NCBI GenBank assembly: GCA_003024985.2
Contig: PXIH01S0060915.1
DNA: 13,609 nucleotides
Reading direction: 5' to 3' (one strand)
Source of the DNA: Euperipatoides rowelli
Taxonomy: Eukaryota > Onychophora > Udeonychophora > Euonychophora > Peripatopsidae
Positions 1 to 7,160 of the stretch are shown in pieces. The notes below the pieces were generated by a model. The model was given only the letters and a program-made list of their open reading frames with translations, ran no database searches and had not been told where the DNA came from. A program made the translations under genes and the position numbers. Every line of letters begins with the position of its first letter. Position 1 is the stretch's first letter.

Positions 1-453
1 AAGACACAAGGGTTATTATTTTAACTTAAAAACTGAGTGTGACATAAAGAATGTGATGTTAGAAGGTGAAAAAAAACTAATTGCTATTTTTTTTTTTAAA
101 AAAACTTTAGTAAGTGATCATATTTAAAAGTTGTCACTATTGGCTAACTTAAGGTACCATTTACTAAAGAATGCTTCTTAAGGTTTTGACGAATAAAATG
201 ATTGACAAGAATTAATTTCATTGTACATAATCAATGGAATAAATCTATTAAGAAATGGCATGATGTATAAAACAAATTTATTTTAATGATAGGAGGGTGG
301 AGACACAAACAAAACAAAAAAAGTTCATTAATGGAGGCAGAATAGTTTTATTAATTAAGTAAGGTGTAAAAAAAAAATTAATAATGTGCCATAATAAGTT
401 AACATTGTCATATATTTTAGCTTTAAAAATGGTATCATTGAAAATAAAATGTG
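1..453. other. AT-rich sequence without a recognisable gene
   Basis: This stretch is A/T-rich with several homopolymer runs, for example the T and A runs at about 88-104. The open frames that cross it are short and low in complexity, and they lack splice sites or protein-like composition. I see no RNA gene or repeat family that I can name. Confidence 0.6.
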
Positions 454-471
454 TAATTGAGTATATGGGTG
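454..471 (+). repeat. Left terminal inverted repeat
   Basis: This end pairs with 1509-1527. The two agree over a core of about 16 bases with one C/T difference and one single-base length difference. Confidence 0.6.
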
Positions 472-611
472 TTAGTTGCAAAATGCCATCTTGAGAAAAC
501 AGCACTTAAAGTTTTGAAATATACAAATGTTTAATATTATAAAATGAATCCCTATCAAATTTATTGATTTTAAAACAAATATAAACATTTAAATAAATGC
601 AACTAACGCCC
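467..611. repeat. Subterminal inverted repeat pair
   Basis: Positions 467-480 (GGGTGTTAGTTGCA) are the reverse complement of 598-611 with one mismatch in 14. The second arm continues into the CCCTTCTTGCA motif at 609-619, which recurs at the other end of the same element (1500-1510). Confidence 0.6.
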
Positions 612-695
612 TTCTTGCATAGAAGGAAAACCCTCAAGACTTTTTTTTGTGTATTGTTTATATTTTTCATGTTTATTTCATTACTTAAACAACTT

Positions 696-1324
696 TTAGT
701 CATCAGATTGTGATTCAATGTCTGAGACATCACTTAGGTCATCATTATTCATATATTCTAAGCTTAGAATAGATGTAAGCCGTTCAGCGTTTTCAGATTT
801 TAAAAATTTACACAATGACAATACATCTCTTTTTTTTAGCAGGATTTACTCCTGGTTTTGGCAGATCACTCATATTACTGTAAGTTCTATGTAATTTTGA
901 AATGGTGAACCATGCTTCAGAAAATTAAATGGTTGGTATACTGCAGTATATGCATTTGAAGCAGATACGATCCCCTTTGGAGTGTAATGTATATGGCAAT
1001 ATTTTTTTAATACAAAATCTATAACCTTTAGCACATGGTTTTTTAAAAAATATTGAAGGAAGAGCTTTTGACCAATCTTTTATAATGGAAGCTGCATTGA
1101 TGACATTGAATGGTTTTGGTGAGACGATTTCACAGGCTTAAATCTCTTGTCTTGCATTTTATTTCCTGTCTACACAGAGACATACATTTTACCAGAATTT
1201 CATTTTTTTAAGCATCATTTCTTTTCCACAATTCAGGATTTTTTCGTCTTTTCTTGCCTTTAGACTTAATATGAGTGTTATTCACAATTTCTTCATCATT
1301 CTCAAGCTGTGTGAATACTACTGC
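696..1324 (-). pseudogene. Broken transposase-like gene (N- and C-terminal remnants)
   Basis: Read on the minus strand, an open piece from about 1324 to 1211 gives a basic segment containing KGKKRRKNPELWKRN, followed by stops and frame changes. Further on, one frame reads KPFNVINAASIIKDWSKALP (about 1120-1060) and another reads LPKPGVNPAKKKRC (about 870-825). The last piece (809-696) is an uninterrupted 37 codons ending in a strongly acidic tail (NNDDLSDVSDIESQSDD) and a TAA stop. From family knowledge, a basic motif of the form NPExWKRN near the start is typical of an uncharacterised transposase-like family that is abundant in aphid and cnidarian genomes. I recall this without a search. The total length is far below that of a full protein, so the central catalytic part seems deleted. 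At least three frame changes or stops make it non-functional. It sits inside the inverted repeats at 454-1527, which supports its role as the element's own gene. Confidence 0.55.
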
Positions 1325-1472
1325 TTGTAAAAACAGGAAACAAAATGGGTGCAATAAAGGCACTAAACACGATCATCTTCTCAAGGACCTGCTGCCATCT
1401 AGAAACTTCATAGCAAAATAATTTTTATACAGTAGATAATAGAAGGTTTGAAGAATATAATAGGCACATTTA

Positions 1473-1510
1473 TGCAATAAGGGCGTTAAATGGCTAATGC
1501 CCTTCTTGCA
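1473..1510. repeat. Imperfect 38 bp palindrome at the right end of the TIR element
   Basis: The left arm 1473-1488 (TGCAATAAGGGCGTTA) and right arm 1495-1510 (TAATGCCCTTCTTGCA) pair with two mismatches around a 6-base centre. This can form a hairpin just inside the right terminal repeat and resembles a subterminal transposase-binding site. That role is inference. Confidence 0.65.
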
Positions 1511-1527
1511 CCCATGTACTCAAATTA
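1509..1527 (-). repeat. Right terminal inverted repeat
   Basis: This is the reverse complement partner of 454-471. TTAA immediately overlaps or follows its outer end. Confidence 0.6.
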
Positions 1528-1832
1528 AGCCTATTCATCAGCTACTGAATATATAAATTGTTCTAAATCAATTCCAACAAATACATAATAATAATAATAA
1601 TAAATTTTAAGTATAATTTAGAAGATAAACTAATATTTTAGAAAATGGTCAAATAATGTGGTGTCACAAAATAACTATAATTGATTTTGATATATAAAGC
1701 AGAGATTAACCTTCACAAAAAAATTTAAAATTATTTGTTAAATTAGGCATGAATGTAATAAATATCAATGTTATTATTTTTAGTTTCCGGTGTTTATTAT
1801 TTTAAGCTGGTTATTAAAAGGGACAATTAAGC
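1528..1832. other. AT-rich gap with a short TAA microsatellite
   Basis: I find no gene here. Positions 1586-1603 are six perfect copies of TAA. The rest is AT-rich unique-looking sequence. Confidence 0.6.
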
Positions 1833-2112
1833 TTATTTATTCTTGCTCAGTAACAAAATAAAAGCAAATACTGTATGCCATCAAGGTGACATGTAATTTG
1901 AATTAATATCACTATAGATTTTGTTTAAAACTATACAATACAAATAGTGCAGAAACATACAAGTTTAGTCAAACTTGATTGACTAAACTAGATGCATTTA
2001 TTTCTATTCTTTTCTAAAAATATAAATATAGTTACAGGTAATCTTATTAAAATTTAATGATAAATCACACCCTGAAGAGATGTTAATTTTGTCATTGAGC
2101 AAGAGTAAATAA
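1833..2112. mobile_element. Small foldback element (MITE-like, ~280 bp)
   Basis: Positions 1833-1859 and 2086-2112 are 27 bp inverted repeats with 24 of 27 matches (core CTTGCTCA). A second, weaker match lies further in (AAGGTGACAT against the reverse of the CACCCTGA region near 2070). A perfect 11 bp stem sits almost exactly in the middle (1962-1989), as expected of a foldback element. No coding capacity is seen. The flanks do not show an obvious target duplication, so the family is unknown. Confidence 0.6.
1962..1989. repeat. Perfect hairpin, 11 bp stem and 6-base loop
   Basis: AGTTTAGTCAA at 1962-1972 is the exact reverse complement of 1979-1989. It lies at the centre of the 1833-2112 foldback element. 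Confidence 0.8.
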
Positions 2113-2120
2113 TTCCCAAT

Positions 2121-2180
2121 GTCAGGCCTCGACAAATCCACTCGCCTGTGGCTGTGGCGAGTATAAAATCTTACCTGGCA
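2121..2180. repeat. Hairpin-type repeat fragment (GGCCTCGAC... ACTCGCC/GGCGAGT)
   Basis: ACTCGCC (2140-2146) and GGCGAGT (2156-2162) are perfect 7 bp arms around a GTGG-rich loop. The segment is preceded by GGCCTCGACAAATCC and followed by TTACCTGGC. The layout resembles 13001-13096, where GGCTCGAAAATTACC precedes an ACTAGCC/GGCTAGT stem. I take both to be fragments of one repeat family, probably termini of a DNA transposon. The family assignment is inference. Confidence 0.45.
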
Positions 2181-4546
2181 ATAAAATCTTTAGCTACTAA
2201 ACATTTAAAACTAATTGTCGTTAAAAGCCCTCTTAAAAATGGAAATTGATCTAAAAATTAGATTTGAAATATTTTCAACATTTTATATCTTTATTGTAAG
2301 AATAAAAATAAATTACTTTATTAAAAAATAGTAGCCTTTGTCTCACATGACTAACTAATTCTGACTACAGTCTATCTATTATGTTTACAATGCATAGGAG
2401 AAAAATAATATTTCATTAAAAAAAAAATAAAAGGTTATTTAAAAACAAAATCCATCTTCAATTTTATGAAATTCAGATACTGTATGAGCAGGCAGTATGT
2501 ATGCTTGACATTTCTGCATTTTTAAAACTATTTTATCTTTACAGCAAATAAAAAATAAACTCTGAATTCTTTTGAAAACATTAAGTTATTGAAGGTAGGA
2601 TCTGAATGTCTATTAATAGCTAGTTTACAAAATGAATGACAACTTATTGAATTTTATTTTCAATGAAATGGGAATTTTAAATTTATAGTTCTGAATGTGT
2701 ACAGTAAAAATGTCCAGCTTATTTAGAATTATTAAAAAAAGTGCATGTTGTTAATCTTTTACTTCCAATATTAAAAATAATCATCCAAAAAAATAATATA
2801 GACTTAATATGTTCCATTTTATCATGTTTATGGGATTTCATAAAATATTTTTTAAGAAATTTTAAAAAATATTTAGATTTTAGGATAACTGAAGAGCATC
2901 AAGAACATTTTTCAGTTTTTTTTTTCCTTCTAAAATTATTAACAATGTCCATGAATAATTATTTGAAATTTTCCAGCCAACAAATACCAATGTTTCCCAA
3001 CTACTGTACTTCCCAAATGGGAGCCCACTTCATCCCCCACCCCTTCTAGGGTGCCTGATTCCCAAATCTTCCTCATTCTGACTGATTTGTCGACCTCTGC
3101 CCAGCCATTGTCACTTTAAATAACCAGCATTTAATAATTAAAAATAATACATTTATATTAGTCATTTAATTTAATAAATATTAAAAAAAAATTATGGGGT
3201 TAGTTTCCACTTTAACTAATAACTGTCTATAATTACCATAATTATTACTCAAAGGAATAAGCTATTTATTCAATTTAATTGCACAATCATTTTATTTTAA
3301 TTTTAAAATTAATGTTATTTTCTTTATTGTATTAGTCTATAACGATCTGCATATAAGCTCTCAAAATAAAATGCAAATTTTAAAGTAATTCAATACGCCA
3401 TTAAATTATGAAAATGAATAGAAAGCCAATTGAAATAAGAAATACAATAGGATGACATTGTGAACAAAGACAAAATGAAATGAAAAGAAAATCAATTACC
3501 GGTACCTTTAGTTTTTGCCTATACCAAAACCTGCCTAATATGCTCTAGAACTGAATCATTAAATAAAATACTAAGTATTAGGATTATCTAGTTTAATTTG
3601 TATCACAATTTTAGGGTTTCTTCACTCTCTAAAATGGAGTATGAAATAAAATAATGCAATGCACAATAAGCATAAAGAGCTAGAAAATTAAAATATAAAA
3701 TGCTTCAAAATTCAATATCAAGCAATATTTTGGAAGCTTTATTTATTAGCACAGCCAATATGTTAAAATTGATAGTTAAAACTTTTTCAGGGCTCCGGAT
3801 TTTTAATTGGAAAATTCATGCAGCCTGCAACTTTTAAACGCACAATACTTTTACTATTATTCATTCAGGTTTTAACATAGCATGAATTTTTAAGAGATTT
3901 TATCCTTTATAGGTAGTCTATCAATAAGACAAATTTTAATAATCTCACATTGTAAAACAACATGTACAGTAAATAATAAATTAATTAAATTAAATAATTG
4001 ATGTTTTTATGTGCTCATTTCTATCCAATTAAGGAAGGCGTGGCACACATAATTATTTATTAATTAATGTTAAAACATTACTCTCATAAGGCGCATGCAA
4101 ATACTTGTACTTCTGTTAAGTTCAAGAAGCTCACAGCTACAAGTGTAAGTTCCATACTTATACAGTATTAGTTGTAATTAATAAATGTACTAGTTTATTT
4201 TAATTGTGTAGCAGCAAATCTTTTATGATTTGTAAACTCTAAATCTTTTATGGTTGTTCTATATAATGAATCTTTTTGTCATCTGGATTTCCATCTCGCT
4301 GATCAATTTATTTTCGGGTTTTTGAATGCTTCGATTAAAAAATGTTATTAACCAAAGATGTTAGTTCCAGCTTTAAAAAGCTAATTCAAATTACTTTCAT
4401 TACAAAAATAACTTGTAAGGATGTTTATCATTTCAACAATTCCTCTGCAGCAAAGTAGGATGTAGTGAAGTTTACAAGTTCCAACATGTGTCAAAAATAC
4501 ATTCTTCTTTGTCTAATTCAGAAAAATTCATTTGTTCGCCTTGCAG
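2181..4546. other. Long AT-rich stretch without a supported gene
   Basis: An open plus-strand frame at 2741-3049 is low-complexity and has no gene-like context, so I do not call it. Positions 2975-3125 are richer in C and contain a C-tract near 3033-3043. The reverse complement there includes CAGTAGTTGGGAAAC, which looks like a worn hAT-type end, but no partner end was found. Perfect 11 bp inverted repeats occur at 3811-3821 and 3880-3890. A weak stem lies at 4103-4109/4138-4144 with an inner CTTCT/AGAAG stem. No RNA gene could be recognised. Confidence 0.5.
3811..3890. repeat. Inverted repeat pair, 11 bp perfect arms
   Basis: AAAATTCATGC at 3811-3821 is the reverse complement of GCATGAATTTT at 3880-3890. 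The enclosed 58 bases have no recognised content. This could be a small relic element or chance in AT-rich DNA. Confidence 0.4.
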
Positions 4547-4612
4547 TTCTTTAACTCATGCCTTCTCAATATGCAAGTATAAAGTGTGTGACTCTGGAAA
4601 TTAGACCTCAGG
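4547..4612 (+). other. Candidate exon with strong splice sites, probably non-coding
   Basis: A pyrimidine-bearing acceptor (TTTGTTCGCCTTGCAG, ending at 4546) and a near-consensus donor (CAGG then GTGAGT, intron from 4613) bracket 66 bases of better complexity than their surroundings. All three frames contain a stop. The longest reads SLTHAFSICKYKVCDSGN before TAG. If real, it is a UTR or long non-coding RNA exon, or a terminal coding exon whose donor is fortuitous. No neighbouring exon could be linked to it. Confidence 0.25.
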
Positions 4613-5165
4613 GTGAGTAGGCTTACACTATATTTGATAGCCTAGTCAGTTCCAGTGTCACAACTTCTAGTTCTCATACCGTTGTATGCCATTTTTCATA
4701 TAGTTACAGTACACTGGTTGTGTAAGTAACTATATTGATAACTTACAGTAATTTTATTAAATTGTGTTATTTTGGAACAACTAGCAACTTACAGTATATA
4801 TTTTTATAAATAATCTAATCTTATTTATTTTTTATATCAATATAGAAATTATTTAGAATCATTTTTAATGTTTACTATTATATTATTTTATTTATTATTA
4901 TAATTTGGGATAAAAGTGCCAAAAATTGTATCCCAGTATTAGAGGAACCCCACAGGCTAAATAATATTTATTCAAGACTAAATCTTGAAGACTATAAATA
5001 ATTGTTGTATTTATTAAAACTGTGGTAGACTACCTGAAAGAAATATAATATTTATTATAAGAATGGAACTATTAACAATGAGTGAATTCAGACTAAAAAC
5101 ATTCTTTGCATTTCTTGTCTGGGAAATAACTTTCAAAAGACCATCCAACACTTCTTGATGGATGA
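4613..5165. other. Gap, mostly AT-rich
   Basis: I find no gene. Three TACAGTA words cluster at 4705-4796. From about 5085 the composition becomes less AT-biased, leading into the island described next. Confidence 0.5.
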
Positions 5166-5333
5166 CAGGTCCTCAGAAATAGGCTGCAACTGCTGAGCAA
5201 GGAAGTAACTAACTTGGGATTCCCAGAATCTGGATCTTCAGATCTTCACCACCTAAGATTGGAAAGACTGACCAATCAGTGCAGATGGAACCACATTTGT
5301 GCAGAAATTAGAAAGTTAAAGCTTGGACCCTGA
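5166..5333 (+). CDS. Possible 3' terminal exon or processed fragment, unknown protein
   Basis: A 55-codon open stretch runs from just after a TGA (5163-5165) to a TGA at 5331-5333. Its product is unlike the low-complexity frames nearby. It begins RLQLLSKEVTNLGFPE, has a hydrophilic, helix-prone body with LERLTNQCRWNHICAE, and ends RKLKLGP. An AG at 5167-5168 could be a splice acceptor, although its pyrimidine tract is poor. Downstream are a perfect 26 bp palindrome, AATAAA at 5426-5431 and a GT-rich stretch at about 5467-5477, which is a plausible 3' end. After the stop the same frame resumes with protein-like residues (TKRALLVVLPGEP), so a decayed pseudogene or retroelement fragment is an alternative. 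I do not recognise the family, and upstream exons were not identified. Confidence 0.35.
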   Translation, partial: QVLRNRLQLLSKEVTNLGFPESGSSDLHHLRLERLTNQCRWNHICAEIRKLKLGP

Positions 5334-5381
5334 AGAATGCAGCATCAGTCCTGAGAGATACAGCTAACTGATCCCATTAGC

Positions 5382-5407
5382 ACCACCAAGAGAGCTCTCT
5401 TGGTGGT
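5382..5407. repeat. Perfect 26 bp palindrome
   Basis: The sequence from 5382 to 5407 equals its own reverse complement (centre GAGAGCTCTC, arms ACCACCAA/TTGGTGGT). It would form a 13 bp stem in DNA or RNA if slightly opened at the centre. It lies between the stop codon of the 5166-5333 frame and the AATAAA at 5426. Confidence 0.9.
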
Positions 5408-5425
5408 TCTACCAGGCGAACCTTT

Positions 5426-5431
5426 AATAAA
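5426..5431 (+). promoter_or_regulatory. Candidate poly(A) signal AATAAA
   Basis: AATAAA lies 93 bases after the end of the TGA at 5331-5333. A TTGGTGTGTG element about 40 bases further on could be the downstream GU-rich site. In AT-rich DNA AATAAA is common, so its weight depends on this context. Confidence 0.3.
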
Positions 5432-5583
5432 GTGCCCAAGTTTAGTCGCGACCAAGGGATCAGACTTGGTGTGTGATTAGGCTGGCCTTTATCAGTAATC
5501 CACAGTGAACATCATTACCTCTTCCAGTTCATTCTACCATGGACATTTTGCTTTCAATCAATTCCACTTGTGACAAGACACAG

Positions 5584-6002
5584 GTAACTATACAATAGCC
5601 TTTCCCTTCCATTTCTCTGGCACTACCCCTTATAATTAATGTTGTATATATTTGATATGTTTTAATAATTATATGTTTGCATTAAATACATATTTAAATA
5701 TATCAGTAAAACTGTAGTTGTCTATGAATCTCTCTCTCATATTCCATGTTTATGATTAAATATTTAGTAATTGTAACAGCAATTAGCTATGATATTGGCG
5801 GTTATAGTTCCAACTGAAAATAATATATTTACTATAACTAGATCGAGAAATACCCGCTTATTAAGTAGCAGCCACCCCTCAGCTGGGTTTATTCCCGATA
5901 GGCCATATTTGTATGCTATAAAAGATCAAGCTTGCATTTTCTTAGTAAGAAAGTAGTATTTTTCTGTTTTTTCAAAGATTGAAAATGATGTCTCCAAGCA
6001 CC
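5584..6002. other. Gap with a TATA-like site
   Basis: No gene is supported. CTATAAAAG at about 5916-5924 matches a TATA box, and ATGATG follows at 5985. However, the frame from that ATG is only seven codons (MMSPSTV) before TAG. The segment just before it (5868-5915) is less AT-biased than its neighbours. Confidence 0.4.
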
Positions 6003-6010
6003 GTTTAGTT
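6003..6010. repeat. Left 8 bp target site duplication (GTTTAGTT)
   Basis: It is identical to 6696-6703. The pair marks the insertion point of the hAT element between them. Confidence 0.9.
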
Positions 6011-6027
6011 CAGGGATGGCAAATAGG
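6011..6027 (+). repeat. hAT left terminal inverted repeat (17 bp)
   Basis: CAGGGATGGCAAATAGG is an exact inverted match to 6679-6695. Confidence 0.92.
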
Positions 6028-6140
6028 CAGCACGGGTGCCGAAGACGACAGTTTAGAGATTTTTGTCAGCACACCAGACTGGGCACCCAACAAAAAATTT
6101 TAAAGTTTAAAAACCTCCACAGCAAAAACAAAAAAAAAAG

Positions 6141-6593
6141 GTCATCAAATCTGTCAAAAGGGAAACAAAACGTCCATACAACCAAAAAATAAATACCGTA
6201 AATAAAAGCTTATCAAATCTGTCAAAAGGTAAACAAAACTTCCATACAACTAAAAAATAAATAAATAAAAGCTTATCAAATCTGCTAAAAAGGAAACAAA
6301 ATGTCCATTCAAAAAAAATAAAAACAGCTTATCAAATCTGTCAAAAGGGAAACAAAACATCCATACAAAAAAAAAATAATACAGCTTATCGAATGTCAAA
6401 AGGGAAACAAAACGTCCACACAACCAAAAATAAATAAATAAAAGATTATCCCACAAAAAAAAATACAGCTTATCAAATCTGTCAAAAGGGATACAAAATG
6501 TTGACATAACTAAAAAAAAAAAGCTTAGCAAATCTGTCAAAAGGGAAATACTGTATCAAACGTCCATACAACCAAAAAAAAAAAAGCTTATCA
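6141..6593. repeat. Minisatellite, about eight units of 55-68 bp
   Basis: The unit contains AGCTTATCAAATCTGTCAAA, then AGGGAAACAAAACGTCCATA, then an A-rich tail of variable length. Units begin near 6142, 6210, 6273, 6329, 6386, 6470, 6525 and 6588 (the last cut short), with a partial unit near 6446. Length changes lie mainly in the A-rich tail. Open frames on the minus strand across this array are products of the repeat (recurring DRFDKL) and not genes. Confidence 0.9.
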
Positions 6594-6678
6594 TAAATAT
6601 GCAATCTAGACACCCACATTTTGGCACTTTGGCCAAAATGACATCAATGTTTGTTCAATTTTAGCACGCTGGACAAAT

Positions 6679-6695
6679 CCTATTTGCCATCCCTG
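6679..6695 (-). repeat. hAT right terminal inverted repeat (17 bp)
   Basis: It is the exact reverse complement of 6011-6027. Confidence 0.92.
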
Positions 6696-6703
6696 GTTTA
6701 GTT
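6696..6703. repeat. Right 8 bp target site duplication (GTTTAGTT)
   Basis: It is identical to 6003-6010. Confidence 0.9.
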
Positions 6704-7009
6704 CATACAACTTGTGATGAACATTGAAATGTGAATTCCTTTTCAATTCTAAAAGTATTGGCTATACCCATAGATTCTATAATAATCAAGCAACGGATAA
6801 ATACATTCCTATTAAATTCAAATTAGATACAGGTCCTCAATGTTGTTTTTAATGGTTCTGTTTGCTTGTTTTAGTTAAAAAGAGTGCACACATCAAACTC
6901 TTATAATATACAGTATGCTTTAACGGTTGTTTATGAGCTTCCTTGTATGTTTACGCCCCTATACATTAACATTAGTTTATAAAGTCAAACCATGAACACC
7001 ACAAAACAA
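6704..7009. other. Gap downstream of the minus-strand gene
   Basis: I see no gene or named repeat here. On the minus strand its right end (6994-7009) supplies the GU-rich element expected downstream of the poly(A) site of the gene at 7086-8668. Confidence 0.5.
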
Positions 7010-7038
7010 TGAGATATGAGAATCCAACATTTTTTATT
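6994..7038 (-). terminator. Poly(A) signal and GU-rich downstream element
   Basis: Read on the minus strand, AATAAA (7038-7033) lies 48 bases after the TAA stop of the 97-residue gene. A GU-rich run, TTGTTTTGTGGTGTTC (7009-6994), follows 24 bases later. This spacing matches the usual metazoan cleavage and polyadenylation layout and puts the transcript end at about 7010-7020. Confidence 0.6.
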
Positions 7039-7085
7039 ACAATATAACCAACATTTAAAGATTAATTTAATCTCTGTTTCTGCAA

Positions 7086-7160
7086 TTAAATATATGGGGA
7101 GAAATTTCCTCCAGCTACAGATTGGATAGTAAACTTTATCTTTGACATTTTCCAGTCTTT
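7086..7160 (-). CDS. Exon 3 (terminal coding exon) of the 97-residue gene
   Basis: It is preceded by a very strong acceptor, a long pyrimidine run ending TTGCTGCGCAG. It encodes KDWKMSKIKFTIQSVAGGNF then SPYI, followed by TAA at 7088-7086. Only the frame continuing phase 0 from exon 2 reads through to this stop with a balanced composition. Confidence 0.6.
   Translation of the reverse strand, partial: KDWKMSKIKFTIQSVAGGNFSPYI

Larger units (their letters stand above)
454..1527 (-). mobile_element. TIR DNA transposon, non-autonomous and internally deleted
   Basis: The two ends are imperfect inverted repeats sharing the core TTGAGTAYATGGGTG (left 454-471, right 1509-1527, read inward). The subterminal motif TGCAAGAAGGGCGTTAG occurs three times: inverted at 605-619 and 1495-1510, and forward with small changes at 1473-1488. 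Inside lies a broken minus-strand gene that looks like the two ends of a transposase with the middle missing. I see no clean target site duplication. The right flank has TTAA just outside the repeat, but the left flank does not match it. The superfamily is therefore open. A cut-and-paste element is inferred from the inverted ends plus the basic N-terminus and acidic C-terminus of the coding relic. Confidence 0.6.
6011..6695. mobile_element. Non-autonomous hAT element with internal minisatellite
   Basis: The element begins CAGGGATGGCAAATAGG (6011-6027) and ends with its exact reverse complement (6679-6695). These are 17 bp perfect terminal inverted repeats, flanked by perfect 8 bp duplications GTTTAGTT. 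An 8 bp duplication and a CAGGG start are the established signature of the hAT superfamily. The 685 bp body has no transposase. Its left arm carries GTGCC/GGCACCC motifs (about 6034-6090) and its right arm a GGCACTTTGGCC motif near 6621. The middle is a tandem repeat array. The perfect ends and duplication suggest a fairly recent insertion compared with other elements in the window. It must have been mobilised by a transposase encoded elsewhere. Confidence 0.92.

Noticed and set aside
278-733. Two adjacent 75-codon minus-strand frames
   Set aside because: Their composition is AT-driven. The second overlaps the UTR-like end of the broken transposase, and its frame differs from the real 37-codon coding remnant.
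2741-3049. 102-codon plus-strand open frame
   Set aside because: It is dominated by Ile, Leu, Asn, Lys and Phe from AT-rich DNA. It has no start context, splice sites or conserved-looking motif, and its C-terminal part crosses a C-rich patch that looks repeat-derived.
3084-3096. GGTCGACAAATC on the minus strand as a pol III B box of a tRNA-derived SINE
   Set aside because: It fits the B-box consensus poorly and no A box lies at the expected distance upstream.
4103-4144. Stem ACTTGTA/TACAAGT with an inner CTTCT/AGAAG stem, considered as a tRNA or microRNA precursor
   Set aside because: It has no A/B box, anticodon arm or CCA-adjacent acceptor geometry, and the stems are too short for a microRNA hairpin.
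5539-5583. ATG in a good start context (ACCATGG) opening 15 codons (MDILLSINSTCDKTQ) up to a CAG/GTAACT donor
   Set aside because: The donor is weak and no downstream plus-strand exon in phase could be found before the hAT element. I could not separate it from chance.
5916-6008. TATA-like CTATAAAAG followed by ATGATG near 5985, whose frame is interrupted at the hAT insertion site
   Set aside because: The frame is only seven codons and its TAG lies in the target duplication itself, so the transposon did not break a longer ORF.
6250-6540. 96-codon minus-strand open frame rich in Phe/Leu
   Set aside because: It is the translation of the minisatellite (recurring DRFDKL, FVS), with length set by the repeat, and it has no gene context.
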